Shown: positions 55,396 through 64,000, counted from the first letter of the stretch. The stretch: DNA of 64,000 nt from Paraburkholderia nodosa (GCF_001718195.1 NZ_MCNV01000005.1:1-64000); one strand, 5' to 3'. Notes: generated by a model from the sequence alone, not told the origin. Numbers and translations are program-made.

Positions 55396-56067
55396 ATGAG
55401 CGAACTGTGGGAGAGTCACCCGATGCCTGACGCGTCGCGGTATCGCGGGAAAACACGGGGCTGGATCGACACCCGCACGTACATTGGGGCAGGGAACATG
55501 ATGAAAGAACTCGATCCATCGACGGCGGGCGGCGGCAACAGCGCTCCCCTGGCGCCATCTCCCCTGGCAGATCCAGACCCGCGATTGCAGCGTGCCGAAA
55601 CCGAAGTCCGTCGGCTGACCCGATGTATGGAGATCAGGGACCGGCAGCTCGGTGAGTTGCGCAAGGCGCTTGCGCATTCGGCGACCGTGCACTACCGGGT
55701 TGAGGACCGCCTGCAGCGCGAACTGGATTGCCTGCGGATCATGATGCCGGCCGAAGCGTTCCGGATGCCGTCCGGCGAGTCAGGTAGCGGGCGGTCGGAC
55801 CATGGCATCGCAGTGCGACTGCCCTATGTGACGTCAATACTGTCAGTGCTGTTCGATGCGATGTGCGTGTTCTGGGCAGACTGCGATCACGATCATCCCC
55901 CGAAGTCAGCGACCGTCGCGCACGCGATCGATGAGCGGCTGGGCCTGAGCTCGCAACCGAATGGCGAGGCCTCACGCAGTGCCCAGGCCTATGCGTCTGC
56001 GATCCGGCCGGACTGGATGAAGGAGGCCGACAACCGGCATCACAGTCGGCCGGCGATGATGCGCTGA
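55396..56067 (+). CDS. Hypothetical protein with central coiled coil
   Basis: A 223-residue soluble protein. The middle (about residues 60-115) is charged and heptad-like (LQRAETEVRRLTRCMEIRDRQLG). The C-terminal part contains FDAMCVFWADCDHDHPP, with paired cysteine and histidine residues, and ends basic. ATG 55396 has GGGGAG five bases before it; ATG 55357 also has an AAGGAG but at only two bases. No family recognised. Its 3' end overlaps the 3' end of the luxI gene by 28 bases, on the opposite strand. Confidence 0.55.
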   Translation: MSELWESHPMPDASRYRGKTRGWIDTRTYIGAGNMMKELDPSTAGGGNSAPLAPSPLADPDPRLQRAETEVRRLTRCMEIRDRQLGELRKALAHSATVHYRVEDRLQRELDCLRIMMPAEAFRMPSGESGSGRSDHGIAVRLPYVTSILSVLFDAMCVFWADCDHDHPPKSATVAHAIDERLGLSSQPNGEASRSAQAYASAIRPDWMKEADNRHHSRPAMMR

Positions 56068-56840
56068 TGTGAAGAGGCAGTCATCTGGATTAAACCTTGC
56101 GTGCGCCCTGCGCCATTGTCGCAAACCAAGGTGGGCGCTTCGGTCGTGACCTCTGCAGGGCGCACACGCGCTGTTTCAGACGCATCTGGAAAACCCGGGG
56201 CGTCAGCCGCGGGGAGTGGGAACTGTCCGAAGCGGATGATTGAGTTCTGCAGCGTGTCGGGATCGCACTGGAGTTTCTGAAACGTAGCAGAATCCAGATC
56301 GATTGCACACGCAACGACGTCGGCATGGCCCCGGGGCGCTTCTCTGCCGATATTGTGCAGCTCGAGGCCGAAGCGGCGGTACAGGCGCGCAACGGCGTGC
56401 GAGACGACGCCGATCACGCGTGTCGCGCCACATGAGAGGGCGAGCGAGATGACGAAGGGAAACAACGACATGCCTGAGGTCGAGCCGGTGCGGTGGTCCG
56501 GCAGCCCGGATCCCGCAAAGCGCGACATCTCCCATATCGAGGATGAAGATGGCAGGATATCGCCCGGGCGTGCCAGTTCCGGGAAGACGTCACGGAGCAG
56601 GTAAGGTCCTGTGGTGGGCATCAGTCGGGCGCATCCACAGACTTCGCCGTCTGGCGAGAATGCGACCAGATGCAGCGTAGGGTTTCCATCGAAATTATCC
56701 CACTCGCTCGTGGCGTCGTGGGCCACGCCAGGTATTTCCCAGTGCAGGCGCTGCACGAAGACTCGGTGGCGGAAGGTTCCGAGGCGGCGACGAATATGGG
56801 GTGGCAGGTCGTCGAGTCTGCCCGCAACGATATATGGCAC
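56040..56840 (-). CDS. luxI: LuxI-family acyl-homoserine-lactone synthase with C-terminal extension, GTG start
   Basis: A 266-residue autoinducer synthase. All invariant LuxI residues are visible: Arg24, Phe28 and Trp34 in RHRVFVQRLHW, the acids in EWDNFD (47-51), Arg72 in GCARLMPTTGPY, and WEMSRFA (about 103-109). Usual LuxI proteins are about 200 residues; here about 60 extra residues rich in alanine, threonine and proline follow. GTG at 56840 has GGAGG five bases upstream. The product should be an N-acyl-homoserine lactone. luxR lies upstream on the same strand with 204 bases between. Confidence 0.88.
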   Translation of the reverse strand: MPYIVAGRLDDLPPHIRRRLGTFRHRVFVQRLHWEIPGVAHDATSEWDNFDGNPTLHLVAFSPDGEVCGCARLMPTTGPYLLRDVFPELARPGDILPSSSSIWEMSRFAGSGLPDHRTGSTSGMSLFPFVISLALSCGATRVIGVVSHAVARLYRRFGLELHNIGREAPRGHADVVACAIDLDSATFQKLQCDPDTLQNSIIRFGQFPLPAADAPGFPDASETARVRPAEVTTEAPTLVCDNGAGRTQGLIQMTASSHQRIIAGRL

Positions 56841-56851
56841 GGTTTCCTCCT

Positions 56852-56893
56852 GGCATTGGGCATTGGGCGTTGGGCTTTGGCCGTTGAGCGTTG
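56852..56893. repeat. Tandem 7-bp repeats (GGCNTTG)
   Basis: Six 7-base units GGCATTG, GGCATTG, GGCGTTG, GGCTTTG, GCCGTTG and AGCGTTG run in tandem directly upstream of the luxI ribosome binding site. The first two are identical and later ones diverge. Changes in copy number would alter promoter or leader spacing of luxI. Confidence 0.75.
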
Positions 56894-57044
56894 AACGCGA
56901 AGCTATCAGCGGGTCGGCGGTTCTGAAACCCGGAACTTTGGGAGGGTGCAGTGGCCGGCGCGCGGGCAGGCAAGTGCCGGTGGCCCTCGTCGCATATGCG
57001 CGGCGAGGGGTCGTCTGTGTGGTTGTGCCGGGTGAAGGGACAGC

Positions 57045-57833
57045 TCAGGGCTCTACGAGCCCCTGCACGGTGGCATTGACGGCGGCGGCCGTCCTGCCGT
57101 AGCAGTTGAGGGCTTTCATCGCTTCTTCGAGGTGGTAGTTCACGGTGTAGTGAGAGATGCCAAGAATGGTGGCGATTTCAGCCGAGGTTTTTCCGCGTGC
57201 AACCCAGGTCAGGCATTCACGCTGACGCGGTGTCAGGAAGTGCGATGCCTTGATTGATGGCCTGAGCGTGAGTCGATGCAGTTCGAAGTGAAACTGTGTG
57301 CTGGCAAGGTACGCCAGCCGCGAGTTAGCCACGTCGTTCACGCAGTGCAGGGGCCCCGAGAGGTTGAACAACAGAATGCTGCCGCCGGGCTGGTGAACGG
57401 GAATGCTGAGTCCGCCGGCCAGTCCGGCCTCCCGTGCTTCGTCGAGCACACGGCGCTCGGCCTTGCTCAGACCGATGATGTCATGCCACCGGTAGGGGGC
57501 CGAGTGGGTAAAGGCGGCCCGGTGCACGGGATCGGTGGACGCGTAGTCGCGGCGCTGGTAGTGACGGACCCATTCGTCGGGGTAGTGGGCGTGCACCATC
57601 TCGAGTGCGGTTCGCTGGTGACAGGCTGAACGGCTTCGGGCAACGCGGCTGATGACGTAATAGGGGAATCCGAGCGTATCGACCGCGTTGCCGAAGGAGT
57701 CGACGAGGGTGGGTATGTCGGCGGCATATGCCAGACACATCAACGGTGCAGGCGTGGCAGCCTGAGCGCGGTCAGGCGTTGCGACGGGATGACGTGCGAG
57801 CCCGTTCGAGCGGCGTCGGGAGAGACGTTTCAT
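57045..57833 (-). CDS. luxR: LuxR-type quorum-sensing regulator
   Basis: A 262-residue LuxR/TraR-type regulator. The autoinducer-binding domain shows the expected aromatic and acidic residues (WVRHYQRRDYASTDPV, YRWHDI). The C-terminal HTH reads LTPRQRECLTWVARGKTSAEIA and YTVNYHLEEAMKALN. The ATG at 57833 has GAGGT about seven bases upstream; a longer frame adds 24 residues without a site. luxR and luxI face the same way. No lux box was recognised in the 204 bases between them. Confidence 0.88.
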   Translation of the reverse strand: MKRLSRRRSNGLARHPVATPDRAQAATPAPLMCLAYAADIPTLVDSFGNAVDTLGFPYYVISRVARSRSACHQRTALEMVHAHYPDEWVRHYQRRDYASTDPVHRAAFTHSAPYRWHDIIGLSKAERRVLDEAREAGLAGGLSIPVHQPGGSILLFNLSGPLHCVNDVANSRLAYLASTQFHFELHRLTLRPSIKASHFLTPRQRECLTWVARGKTSAEIATILGISHYTVNYHLEEAMKALNCYGRTAAAVNATVQGLVEP

Positions 57834-58187
57834 GTTTGCTACCTCGGCGCCGCCCCACGGAGTCCGGAACACCAGGCGCGACATGAGAACGAAACCGCCG
57901 CACAACGACAGCGCGGTTCATCCGACGTGCGTTTCCGGGAGGGAGGGTCCAGTCAGAGGTCCGCATACGATAGCCGGGATGCGGCATCCGGCGCGGCTAA
58001 CCGGGCAGCATCCGCAGATGTTACCGTTAACCGTTTCGTACATATTATAGTCAGCCAGTTAAAAATTCCACGGGCAATGACGTCGATCGTGATCGGCGCT
58101 TCGTTCCAGGGGACCTTCCCCGTTGCGTTGCGGCGGCGGCTACGTGCAAGGCCTGCTGTTGCCCTCGCAGTCAGACTCACGGTGACC
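57834..58187. other. Intergenic region upstream of luxR
   Basis: About 350 bases. The part near 58000-58080 is A/T-rich (TTAACCGTTTCGTACATATTATAGTC) and likely contains the luxR promoter. No gene or clear repeat beyond short palindromes (GGTTAAC-like) was seen. Confidence 0.45.
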
Positions 58188-59114
58188 TCAGGGGCACAGG
58201 AGTGCCGCTGCGGAAAACCCGCCCACGCCCCGTGCAAAGAGCAGGAGCGGCCTGCCGGGAACCAGCCCATCGCACTGCGCGAGATTGATGAACGCATCGC
58301 TGACGGTGACGTGACCGATCCGGCTGAAATTCTGCGCGAACAAGCGGTTCCGCGGGATCCGAAGCGAATCGAGCAGGCGATACCACGCAGGCAGATCCAG
58401 ATGGTGGGGCAGGACAAGCTGGATATCGTCCAGTGACCGGTGCGCTTGCTGGAGCACATGACGGATCAGCTTGCGTGCCGTAAGGAAGGACTGCGCGGCC
58501 AGACGGGGATCGTTGTTTGCCAGCACGCCTGGCCATCCCAGGCCACTGGCATGTGTCGCGATCGCAAGCAGTCGGTTCGCCACACCGCCGCGCTCGATGA
58601 ATGCAGCAAAGGCACCATCACCGAGAATCCCCTCGTCCTGCATTAACCTTTCCGACTCGATTGGCATCGCATCGGCGCCGACAAGCAGCACCCGCTCCAT
58701 ATGCGGGCGGGCGATGAACATCGCGCGGATGATACGCAGTGCGCCAAGGGCGGATGCACAATGCTGCTGCGCGAACGAGAAGGCGTCGGCGTTGGCGAAA
58801 CCGAACCGGTCACAGAGCAGGCCAGGCAGGGACTGCGGCGGCGGCGCAATGCTGCCCTGAAGCGTGTGCACGTAGACGAGGCCGTCCACTGTCTCGGGTG
58901 CGGCGCCGGAGGCGAGCAGGAGCCGCTGGATTGCACTGGCGGCGAGCCCGATTGCGGTTTGCCCATCCGCGTTGCGGAAGTGGCGCATCCCCGCGTGCTC
59001 CAGGTTCCGCGCGGTCGCGGTTTTCTGCCGGGTCCGCTTTGCCCAGCTGCGGACTTCGTCGACGCGATCGGGAAGATGAAAGGCGACGTGCGGTATGCCG
59101 AGATCGGGGATCAT
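58188..59114 (-). CDS. KAS III-like condensing enzyme with active-site cysteine (PqsC-like candidate)
   Basis: A 308-residue thiolase-fold protein of the FabH class. Cys119 in SFAQQHCASALG is the nucleophile, and His237 or His238 in LPHHLDLPAW is the partner base. ILGDGAFAAFI is a typical strand. The asparagine of FabH (in NTSAAS) is not present; the matching place reads RIGHVTVSDA. A Cys-His dyad without the asparagine is also found in PqsC. ATGA overlap with the upstream Cys-less homologue implies tight coupling. It may use acyl donors linked to the lux system, but this is not shown. Confidence 0.72.
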   Translation of the reverse strand: MIPDLGIPHVAFHLPDRVDEVRSWAKRTRQKTATARNLEHAGMRHFRNADGQTAIGLAASAIQRLLLASGAAPETVDGLVYVHTLQGSIAPPPQSLPGLLCDRFGFANADAFSFAQQHCASALGALRIIRAMFIARPHMERVLLVGADAMPIESERLMQDEGILGDGAFAAFIERGGVANRLLAIATHASGLGWPGVLANNDPRLAAQSFLTARKLIRHVLQQAHRSLDDIQLVLPHHLDLPAWYRLLDSLRIPRNRLFAQNFSRIGHVTVSDAFINLAQCDGLVPGRPLLLFARGVGGFSAAALLCP

Positions 59115-59820
59115 GGCACGCACCGGATGTCGTCCTGCTGATGGAGAGTCGGTGCGCTGTGCGCCTTCAGCAACGCTGTGCCGACAAACCCCCCCATCCC
59201 GTAGCCCCACAGCAATATGCGGTGCGTGCAGCAGTGGTTCGCATGCCTCAATGCCTGTGCAAGGCGTACGAAAGATTCGGCTGCGCCGAGATGAACGCAA
59301 TCCTGATGGGGTGCTTCGGTCCCCGGCCGGCCGAGCCGCTCGCAGACTGCGGTCGTGAGCGATGAGATTGCCGGGTGCCCCACAACCGTGTCGATTTCAT
59401 CGCGGTGAAGGCCGTGTTGCGCGAGGAGGCAATCGATCATCGACAGCAGGGTGGACGTCCGCGCATCGGCGGCGCCTGCCGCAGGGCGCCTGATGTGAGC
59501 GGGAACGTGCCGGGTTGCAGCGTCGAGTAGCTGCAAGCCCGCGGTTTCGTGGCGGGTTCTCTCCACGAGGAGTGCAGCAGCGGCATCGCCGTGCACGATG
59601 TCAGCTCCGCATATTCTGGAAAACGGTGGACACCACTTTTCCGCCGCGACGATCAGTATCGTGTGCACCTCCGGTTCAGCGACGATCAGGTCAGCCGCAA
59701 GCCGCAATGCAGTGAAGGGTGTCACGCCGTGCTGCTGGGACACGGAAAAGGCAAGGCACGGGGTGCCGATTTCCGCGCGCAGCCGTCCGGCAATCGTGGT
59801 CGAACCTACTCCTTCCCCAC
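59111..59820 (-). pseudogene. Truncated KAS III-like protein without active-site cysteine (PqsB-like candidate)
   Basis: The visible part begins near GVGSTTIAGRLRAEIGT and ends at the TGA at 59111, about 235 residues. At the usual cysteine position it reads FSVSQQHGVTPF, glycine in place of cysteine, while the companion has FAQQHC. The N-terminal ~90 residues of a normal KAS III are missing; the frame runs into the MFS gene, so the 5' end has been lost by deletion or recombination. A start codon for a shorter protein cannot be named. It would resemble PqsB, which also lacks the cysteine. Confidence 0.6.
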
Positions 59821-61272
59821 GGCCGAAAGCGGCGCGGCCACATGTTCGAGCGACTTGCGCTCCGCGTCCACGCCCCAGATCGCGGCTACGAGTGCAGCCG
59901 CGATCATGAGCGCCGATCCCACCGCATAGCCCGTGAACACTTCGCTGCGCTGGTGTGTATCGATCAGTCGTCCGAAGAACGCCGGGCCGATGATGCCGCC
60001 CAGCGCCGTGCCGAACGCATAGAACACGGCGATGGCAAGCGCCCGGATCTCCAGCGGAAACGATTCGCTCACGGTCAGATAGGCGGAACTCGCCGCCGCC
60101 GAGGCGAAAAAGAAAATCACCATCCACGCGCCGGTTTGCATCGTCGCCGTGAGCATGCCGTGCTCGAACATCCAGCCGCTCGCCGTGAGCAGCACGCCCG
60201 AGAGCGCATAGGTCGCGGCGATCATCGTGCGCCGGCCAATCACGTCGAAGAGCCGCCCCAGCACGATCGGCCCGAGGAAGTTGCCGAGCGCGAACGGCAG
60301 CAGATAGAGGCCCACGTCGCCACCGGGCACGTGATAGAACTCGGTGAGTACGAGCGCGTAGGTGAAGAAAATCGCGTTGTAGAAGAAGGCCTGCGCGGTC
60401 ATGAGCGATAGACCCACCAGCGCGCGACGGCGGTGCCGCACGAATATGGCATGAAACACCGCGCCCAGCGGGGTATGGCCGCGCGCATGCAGACGCAGCG
60501 GGTCGTCAGGCGGGTCTTCCAGCGTATGGCCCGCATCACGAAAACGCGTCTCGATGCCTTCCACGATGTGCTTCGCCTCGTCGTGCTCGCCGTGCGTGAG
60601 CAGCCACCGCGGGCTTTCGGGAATCCAGCGGCGCATGGGCAAAATGATGAGCGCGAGTACCGCGCCAATGAAAAAGCACACGCGCCAGCCCCAGTCCGCG
60701 GGCAGCAGGTGCGGATCGAGCAGCACGAGCGAGCCCGCCGCGCCGATGGCCGCGCCCACCCAGAACGTGCCGTTGATGCTGAGGTCGGTCCATCCGCGCA
60801 CGCGCGCGGGCGTGAACTCCTGGATCGTCGAATTGATGGCGGCGTACTCGCCGCCGATGCCCGCGCCCGTGATCGCGCGAAACGCGACGAAGCTCGCGAA
60901 GCTCCATGAAAACGCTGTTGCGGCGGTGGCCAGCAGATACACGGCGAGCGTGATGAAAAAGAGCTTGCGGCGGCCCAACCGGTCCGTGAGCCAGCCGAAG
61001 CCGAGCGCACCGCACACCGCGCCGGCAATATACGCGCTACCGGCCAGGCCCACCTGCGCATTGTCGAGATGCAGCACCGGGCTTGTTTTCAGCGCACTCG
61101 CTACCGCACCGGCCAGCGTGACTTCGAGACCGTCGAGCAGCCAGGTGACGCCCAGCGCCACGACGATGAGCACGTGAAAGCGGCCCCACGGCAAGCGATC
61201 GAGGCGCGCGGGCAGCGTGGTTGCGATGATGGCGGGCTTATCAGTCGTCTCGGTCGTATTGGGAGGATTCAT
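59806..61272 (-). CDS. MFS transporter (sugar porter/metabolite:H+ symporter family)
   Basis: A 488-residue MFS carrier. GWLTDRLGRRKLFFITLAVYLL is the loop and third helix; VRGWTDLSINGTFWVGAAIG and PESPRWLLTHGEHDEAKHIVE are typical of the SP/AAHS branch. Twelve helices are visible. The C-terminal tail (ERKSLEHVAAPLSAVGKE) runs to a TAG at 59806 that abuts the truncated KAS gene, so the MFS 3' end marks the right border of the island and may have been altered. Substrate unknown. Confidence 0.85.
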   Translation of the reverse strand: MNPPNTTETTDKPAIIATTLPARLDRLPWGRFHVLIVVALGVTWLLDGLEVTLAGAVASALKTSPVLHLDNAQVGLAGSAYIAGAVCGALGFGWLTDRLGRRKLFFITLAVYLLATAATAFSWSFASFVAFRAITGAGIGGEYAAINSTIQEFTPARVRGWTDLSINGTFWVGAAIGAAGSLVLLDPHLLPADWGWRVCFFIGAVLALIILPMRRWIPESPRWLLTHGEHDEAKHIVEGIETRFRDAGHTLEDPPDDPLRLHARGHTPLGAVFHAIFVRHRRRALVGLSLMTAQAFFYNAIFFTYALVLTEFYHVPGGDVGLYLLPFALGNFLGPIVLGRLFDVIGRRTMIAATYALSGVLLTASGWMFEHGMLTATMQTGAWMVIFFFASAAASSAYLTVSESFPLEIRALAIAVFYAFGTALGGIIGPAFFGRLIDTHQRSEVFTGYAVGSALMIAAALVAAIWGVDAERKSLEHVAAPLSAVGKE

Positions 61273-61478
61273 CGGGCAAGGCCGGGTTCAGCACGCGATG
61301 CGTAGTAGCATGCGCCGTTCCCGGAATGCGGGGTGCGCGTGAAAACAGAAAAATCAACATGTAAGGAAGCGGTTGACGTAACGTATCGTCTGTTCATACA
61401 AAAAGCGGGTGACGTGCAGGGAGCCTATGCCCGGATCATGTCCGGAACGGGGCACGCCATCCATGCACAGGTGTGCCC

Positions 61479-63083
61479 ATGACAAAACCAGCTACGTGGT
61501 CTTCGATTCGCAAGTCCCTTTGGTCGGGCCTCACGCCCACGCTCGCCGCCATCGTCACGTTCGTGTGCGCCGCAAGTCTGCTGTTGCTCGCGGCGGCCGC
61601 CGGCGTGAGGGAAGGCGACAAGTCGATCCGCAAGCATGAAGGTCTGATCGCGCAGGATATGGTGTCCGCGATCGAGCACATTCTCGATAGCGTGCTCACC
61701 GCACAAAGTGCCGCGTTCGCCGCACTTCCGGGGCAGCCCTGCGAGCGTGTGGCGCGGCAGTTCGCCGAGCTGAGAACGCACGTCAACTACGTGCGCGGCA
61801 TCAATCTCGTGGCGAACGGGCGGCTCTACTGTTCGTCTGCGCTCGGCCCCTACGACCTGCCGCTCGCTCCGTTCTTCGCGCATGTACCTGCGAGCACTGC
61901 GGTCACGCTGATCGGCGGCTCGCCCTGGCAGGCCCACGTGCCGGTCATGCCGCTCTATGTACCCACCGGCGAGAACGTTGGCCTGCTTTACGTGATCGAG
62001 TCGGCGTATCTGACCGATGCGCTCGCGCACGCCGTGCGCTACGGCGCGGGCCGCGTCACGCTCTCCGTGCCGGGCGCTGCGGCGATAGACGACCGTGGCG
62101 CGCTGCTCGCCGCCGTCGACGCGGCGCGCCACGCGGGTGCGGGTGCCACGTCTTCGCGCTGGGGCTTCGCCGTCGACGTGGCGTTCGCGGCAAGCGCGCA
62201 TCGCGACGCACGCTGGAAATACGGTCTGCGCTTTGGCGCGGCGGCGCTGCTCGTCGATCTGCTGATCGGCGCGGCCTGGCTCATCGCATTCGCGCCGCGC
62301 CGGCTGCTGCTCTCGGCGGTGCGCCGCGGCCTGCGGCACGGCCAGTTTCATGTGGTCTACCAGCCCGTGGTCGAACTGGCGACCGGCCGCGTGAGCGGCG
62401 CAGAGGCGCTCATTCGCTGGACCCATCCGAAATTCGGCGCAGTGAGTCCCGCCGTGTTCATGGCCGACGTAGAGGGTAGCCGCCTGCTCGGACCGGTCAC
62501 GCGCTTCGTGCTCGAACGCGCAACCACAGAGATGGTGCGCGCGACGAGCGAGCGTCCGTTTCACCTCGCCGTCAACGTTGCGCCGCTGGACTTCGAACGC
62601 AAGGATTTCGTGGCGGACGTGCTCGGCGCAGTCGAGCACCTGCCGCCGGACATCATCCTGATTCTCGAAGTGACCGAGCGTTTCCTGCTCGAACAGCGCG
62701 CTCGCACCGAGGCGGTGTTCGAGACGCTGAAGGCGCGCGGCGTGAAATTCGCTATCGACGACTTCGGCACGCATCACAGCAACCTCGACACGCTCGGGCG
62801 CTTTCCGTTCGACTACGTGAAGATCGACGGGCAGTTCGTACGACAACTCGAGCGGCGCGGCGATCAGCTTGTCAAGGGGATCGTGGCGCTGGCCAGTCAC
62901 TTCGGAATGGAAATCATTGCAGAGGGTGTCGAGACCGAGGCGCAACACGAGATGTTGCAACGTCTGGGCATTCGCTATGGGCAGGGGTATTTCTACCGGC
63001 GGCCGGGCTCCGCTGCGAGTATTGCCGAAATGCAGCGCGACGCGAGGCTCGTGCGTTATGCGGTGTCGTCGCCGGTGCGCTAG
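61479..63083 (+). CDS. c-di-GMP phosphodiesterase with CSS-motif sensor and EAL domain
   Basis: A 534-residue inner-membrane protein. TM1 (about residues 18-42) and TM2 (about 249-270) frame a periplasmic CSS domain with cysteines in QPCERV and LYCSSALG, the disulfide that regulates these enzymes. The EAL domain follows: GAEALIRW, AVNVAP, LEVTER, AIDDFGT, VKIDGQFV and EGVETE supply the metal- and substrate-binding residues. It should cleave c-di-GMP. ATG at 61479 is chosen over GTG 61473. It could oppose SiaD, but no link is shown. Confidence 0.88.
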   Translation: MTKPATWSSIRKSLWSGLTPTLAAIVTFVCAASLLLLAAAAGVREGDKSIRKHEGLIAQDMVSAIEHILDSVLTAQSAAFAALPGQPCERVARQFAELRTHVNYVRGINLVANGRLYCSSALGPYDLPLAPFFAHVPASTAVTLIGGSPWQAHVPVMPLYVPTGENVGLLYVIESAYLTDALAHAVRYGAGRVTLSVPGAAAIDDRGALLAAVDAARHAGAGATSSRWGFAVDVAFAASAHRDARWKYGLRFGAAALLVDLLIGAAWLIAFAPRRLLLSAVRRGLRHGQFHVVYQPVVELATGRVSGAEALIRWTHPKFGAVSPAVFMADVEGSRLLGPVTRFVLERATTEMVRATSERPFHLAVNVAPLDFERKDFVADVLGAVEHLPPDIILILEVTERFLLEQRARTEAVFETLKARGVKFAIDDFGTHHSNLDTLGRFPFDYVKIDGQFVRQLERRGDQLVKGIVALASHFGMEIIAEGVETEAQHEMLQRLGIRYGQGYFYRRPGSAASIAEMQRDARLVRYAVSSPVR

Positions 63084-63251
63084 CGCGAATACGTATGAAC
63101 GGTCTTGAATAACGAATTCCGTAAGCCGAAGTTGCGAAGTCTGCAATCCTTACCGAGGGTTGTCTGCAAAAGCGCACGTGCTTCCGGTTGCGCCATTTCC
63201 TGTTTCGATTATTGTCTTTCTCGATTCGACAGTTAAATCAGATACGCGGAC

Positions 63252-63788
63252 CTAGAAGCCGCGCCGAACGGTAACCGTTGCGCCTGTGCTATGCGAATGA
63301 AGAATGGCGACGCGTGCGGTGGCGGAAAACACCCACTCGTCGACGGTCAGCGAGAGCCTGCGCTGAGGCTGCGCGCCGATGTTCAGCGTGCTGTCCGGCA
63401 CCTGAAGAATCGAGATTTGCGGCGCTGTGGAAGGGCCCATCTGCAGATAATCGGCACTCGACCGTGCAGCCTGCTGCTCACCGTAACGGCTTCCGGGCGC
63501 GGATTTCACGAAGTCGTAATGGTATTTGTCCTGTGCCACCGGCGCGCTATAAAAGCTTTCGACTTCCGCGTAAAACGGCTTTGACTGATTCGCGTGATAT
63601 TCCATTTCGTACCGGTGGAGGTACGCCTGGGGTTCCGGTGGCAGCGCTGGAACCACTTCCATCGGCATTGACGGGATATTGGCGACCGTCATGGTTTCGG
63701 GAATGTTCAAACCGGTGCTCTGAGCGAATGCGTAACCGCTCAGCATAAAAAAGGCTGCACCGACAATCTTTTCGTTCAGGCACGTCAT
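63252..63788 (-). CDS. Exported hypothetical protein
   Basis: A 178-residue protein with a signal peptide (MTCLNEKIVGAAFFMLSG, cleavage near ...AFAQ, about residue 23). The mature part has several aromatic segments and a C-terminal strand SATARVAILHSHSTGATVTV ending RRGF. ATG 63788 has GGAGG seven bases upstream; ATG 63794 is only one base from the same site. No family recognised. The 212 bases after it to the window end hold no gene I can support. Confidence 0.55.
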   Translation of the reverse strand: MTCLNEKIVGAAFFMLSGYAFAQSTGLNIPETMTVANIPSMPMEVVPALPPEPQAYLHRYEMEYHANQSKPFYAEVESFYSAPVAQDKYHYDFVKSAPGSRYGEQQAARSSADYLQMGPSTAPQISILQVPDSTLNIGAQPQRRLSLTVDEWVFSATARVAILHSHSTGATVTVRRGF

Positions 63789-64000
63789 GAGCATGCCTCC
63801 AATGACGAACTCGAAACATCAAACTGTCGAACGTTCCTGCCGAACTGACTGCCTTTGCATCACTTGCACCAATGCATTCTAGTACCTGATTTGCTTCCTG
63901 CCAGCCGAATGTGTGCGTACGCGATGCAGATGGATGCGAAGTCCACCAGAGCGCGGTTGACGTGCACCGTCGTTGCCTAACATCGCGGACGTTATGACCG

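Noticed and set aside
56841..57044. A lux box between luxR and luxI
   Set aside because: Several 20-bp windows were compared with the usual CTG-N10-CAG pattern, but none matched both arms.
46300..59806. A tRNA-linked integration site for the island
   Set aside because: No tRNA gene or long direct repeat was recognised near either border, so the mode of integration stays open.

Overview
The window is high-GC chromosomal DNA of a Burkholderiaceae bacterium, most likely Paraburkholderia, Caballeronia or a close relative. The evidence is gene content rather than a marker gene: many LysR-type regulators, several MFS carriers, a Burkholderia-type porin remnant, a SiaABCD operon and catabolic clusters typical of soil or plant-associated beta-proteobacteria. 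No rRNA, tRNA or CRISPR array was recognised.

Region 1 (1-7600): the 3' end of a group II intron (maturase C-terminus plus domains V and VI) sits at the left edge. A DUF2970 gene, a small unknown gene and a DUF485/ActP carboxylate-uptake pair follow. Then come cytochrome b561, nitronate monooxygenase, a LysR gene and a MOSC protein, and an AT-richer stretch of more than 1 kb with one possible small membrane protein.

Region 2 (7600-31500): a MarR/MFS efflux pair has a clear palindromic operator. It is followed by an aldarate-type MFS carrier, a chemoreceptor, a lactonase-like beta-propeller, two more MFS carriers with a DeoR-type regulator, and a patatin phospholipase. A complete siaABCD signalling operon is next; its SiaA phosphatase has a soluble CBS-like sensor. 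A desaturase/Rieske pair, alanine racemase, a hydrolase, a LysR/VOC divergon, small exported proteins, and a Fur-box-controlled TonB receptor complete the region.

Region 3 (31600-46000): a minus-strand operon encodes a polyamine/opine-type ABC importer, a three-part flavin/iron-sulfur amino-acid dehydrogenase of the HcnABC/opine-oxidase type, a second FAD oxidoreductase and a RidA deaminase. A LysR gene with a TTG start is divergent from it. Together they look like an import-and-oxidise pathway for an opine, D-amino acid or imino acid. Next is a LysR gene divergent from an HMG-CoA lyase, a CaiB-type CoA transferase and an MFS carrier, a probable pathway for 3-hydroxy-3-methylglutarate or a similar branched dicarboxylate.

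Region 4 (about 46300-59800): an accessory island rich in broken genes (amidase, chemoreceptor, ParB-family, MgtC, porin). It holds a plasmid-type transfer module: a candidate oriT directly upstream of traK, traL and traM homologues. A DUF932 gene and a 25-bp inverted repeat are nearby. The right part carries luxR and luxI with two KAS III-like genes. One KAS protein keeps the active-site cysteine. The other is truncated and has glycine at that position. This resembles the PqsB/PqsC heterodimer of quinolone signalling and is the most interesting system in the window.

Region 5 (59800-64000): an MFS carrier whose 3' end abuts the truncated KAS gene, a CSS-motif/EAL phosphodiesterase and an exported hypothetical protein.
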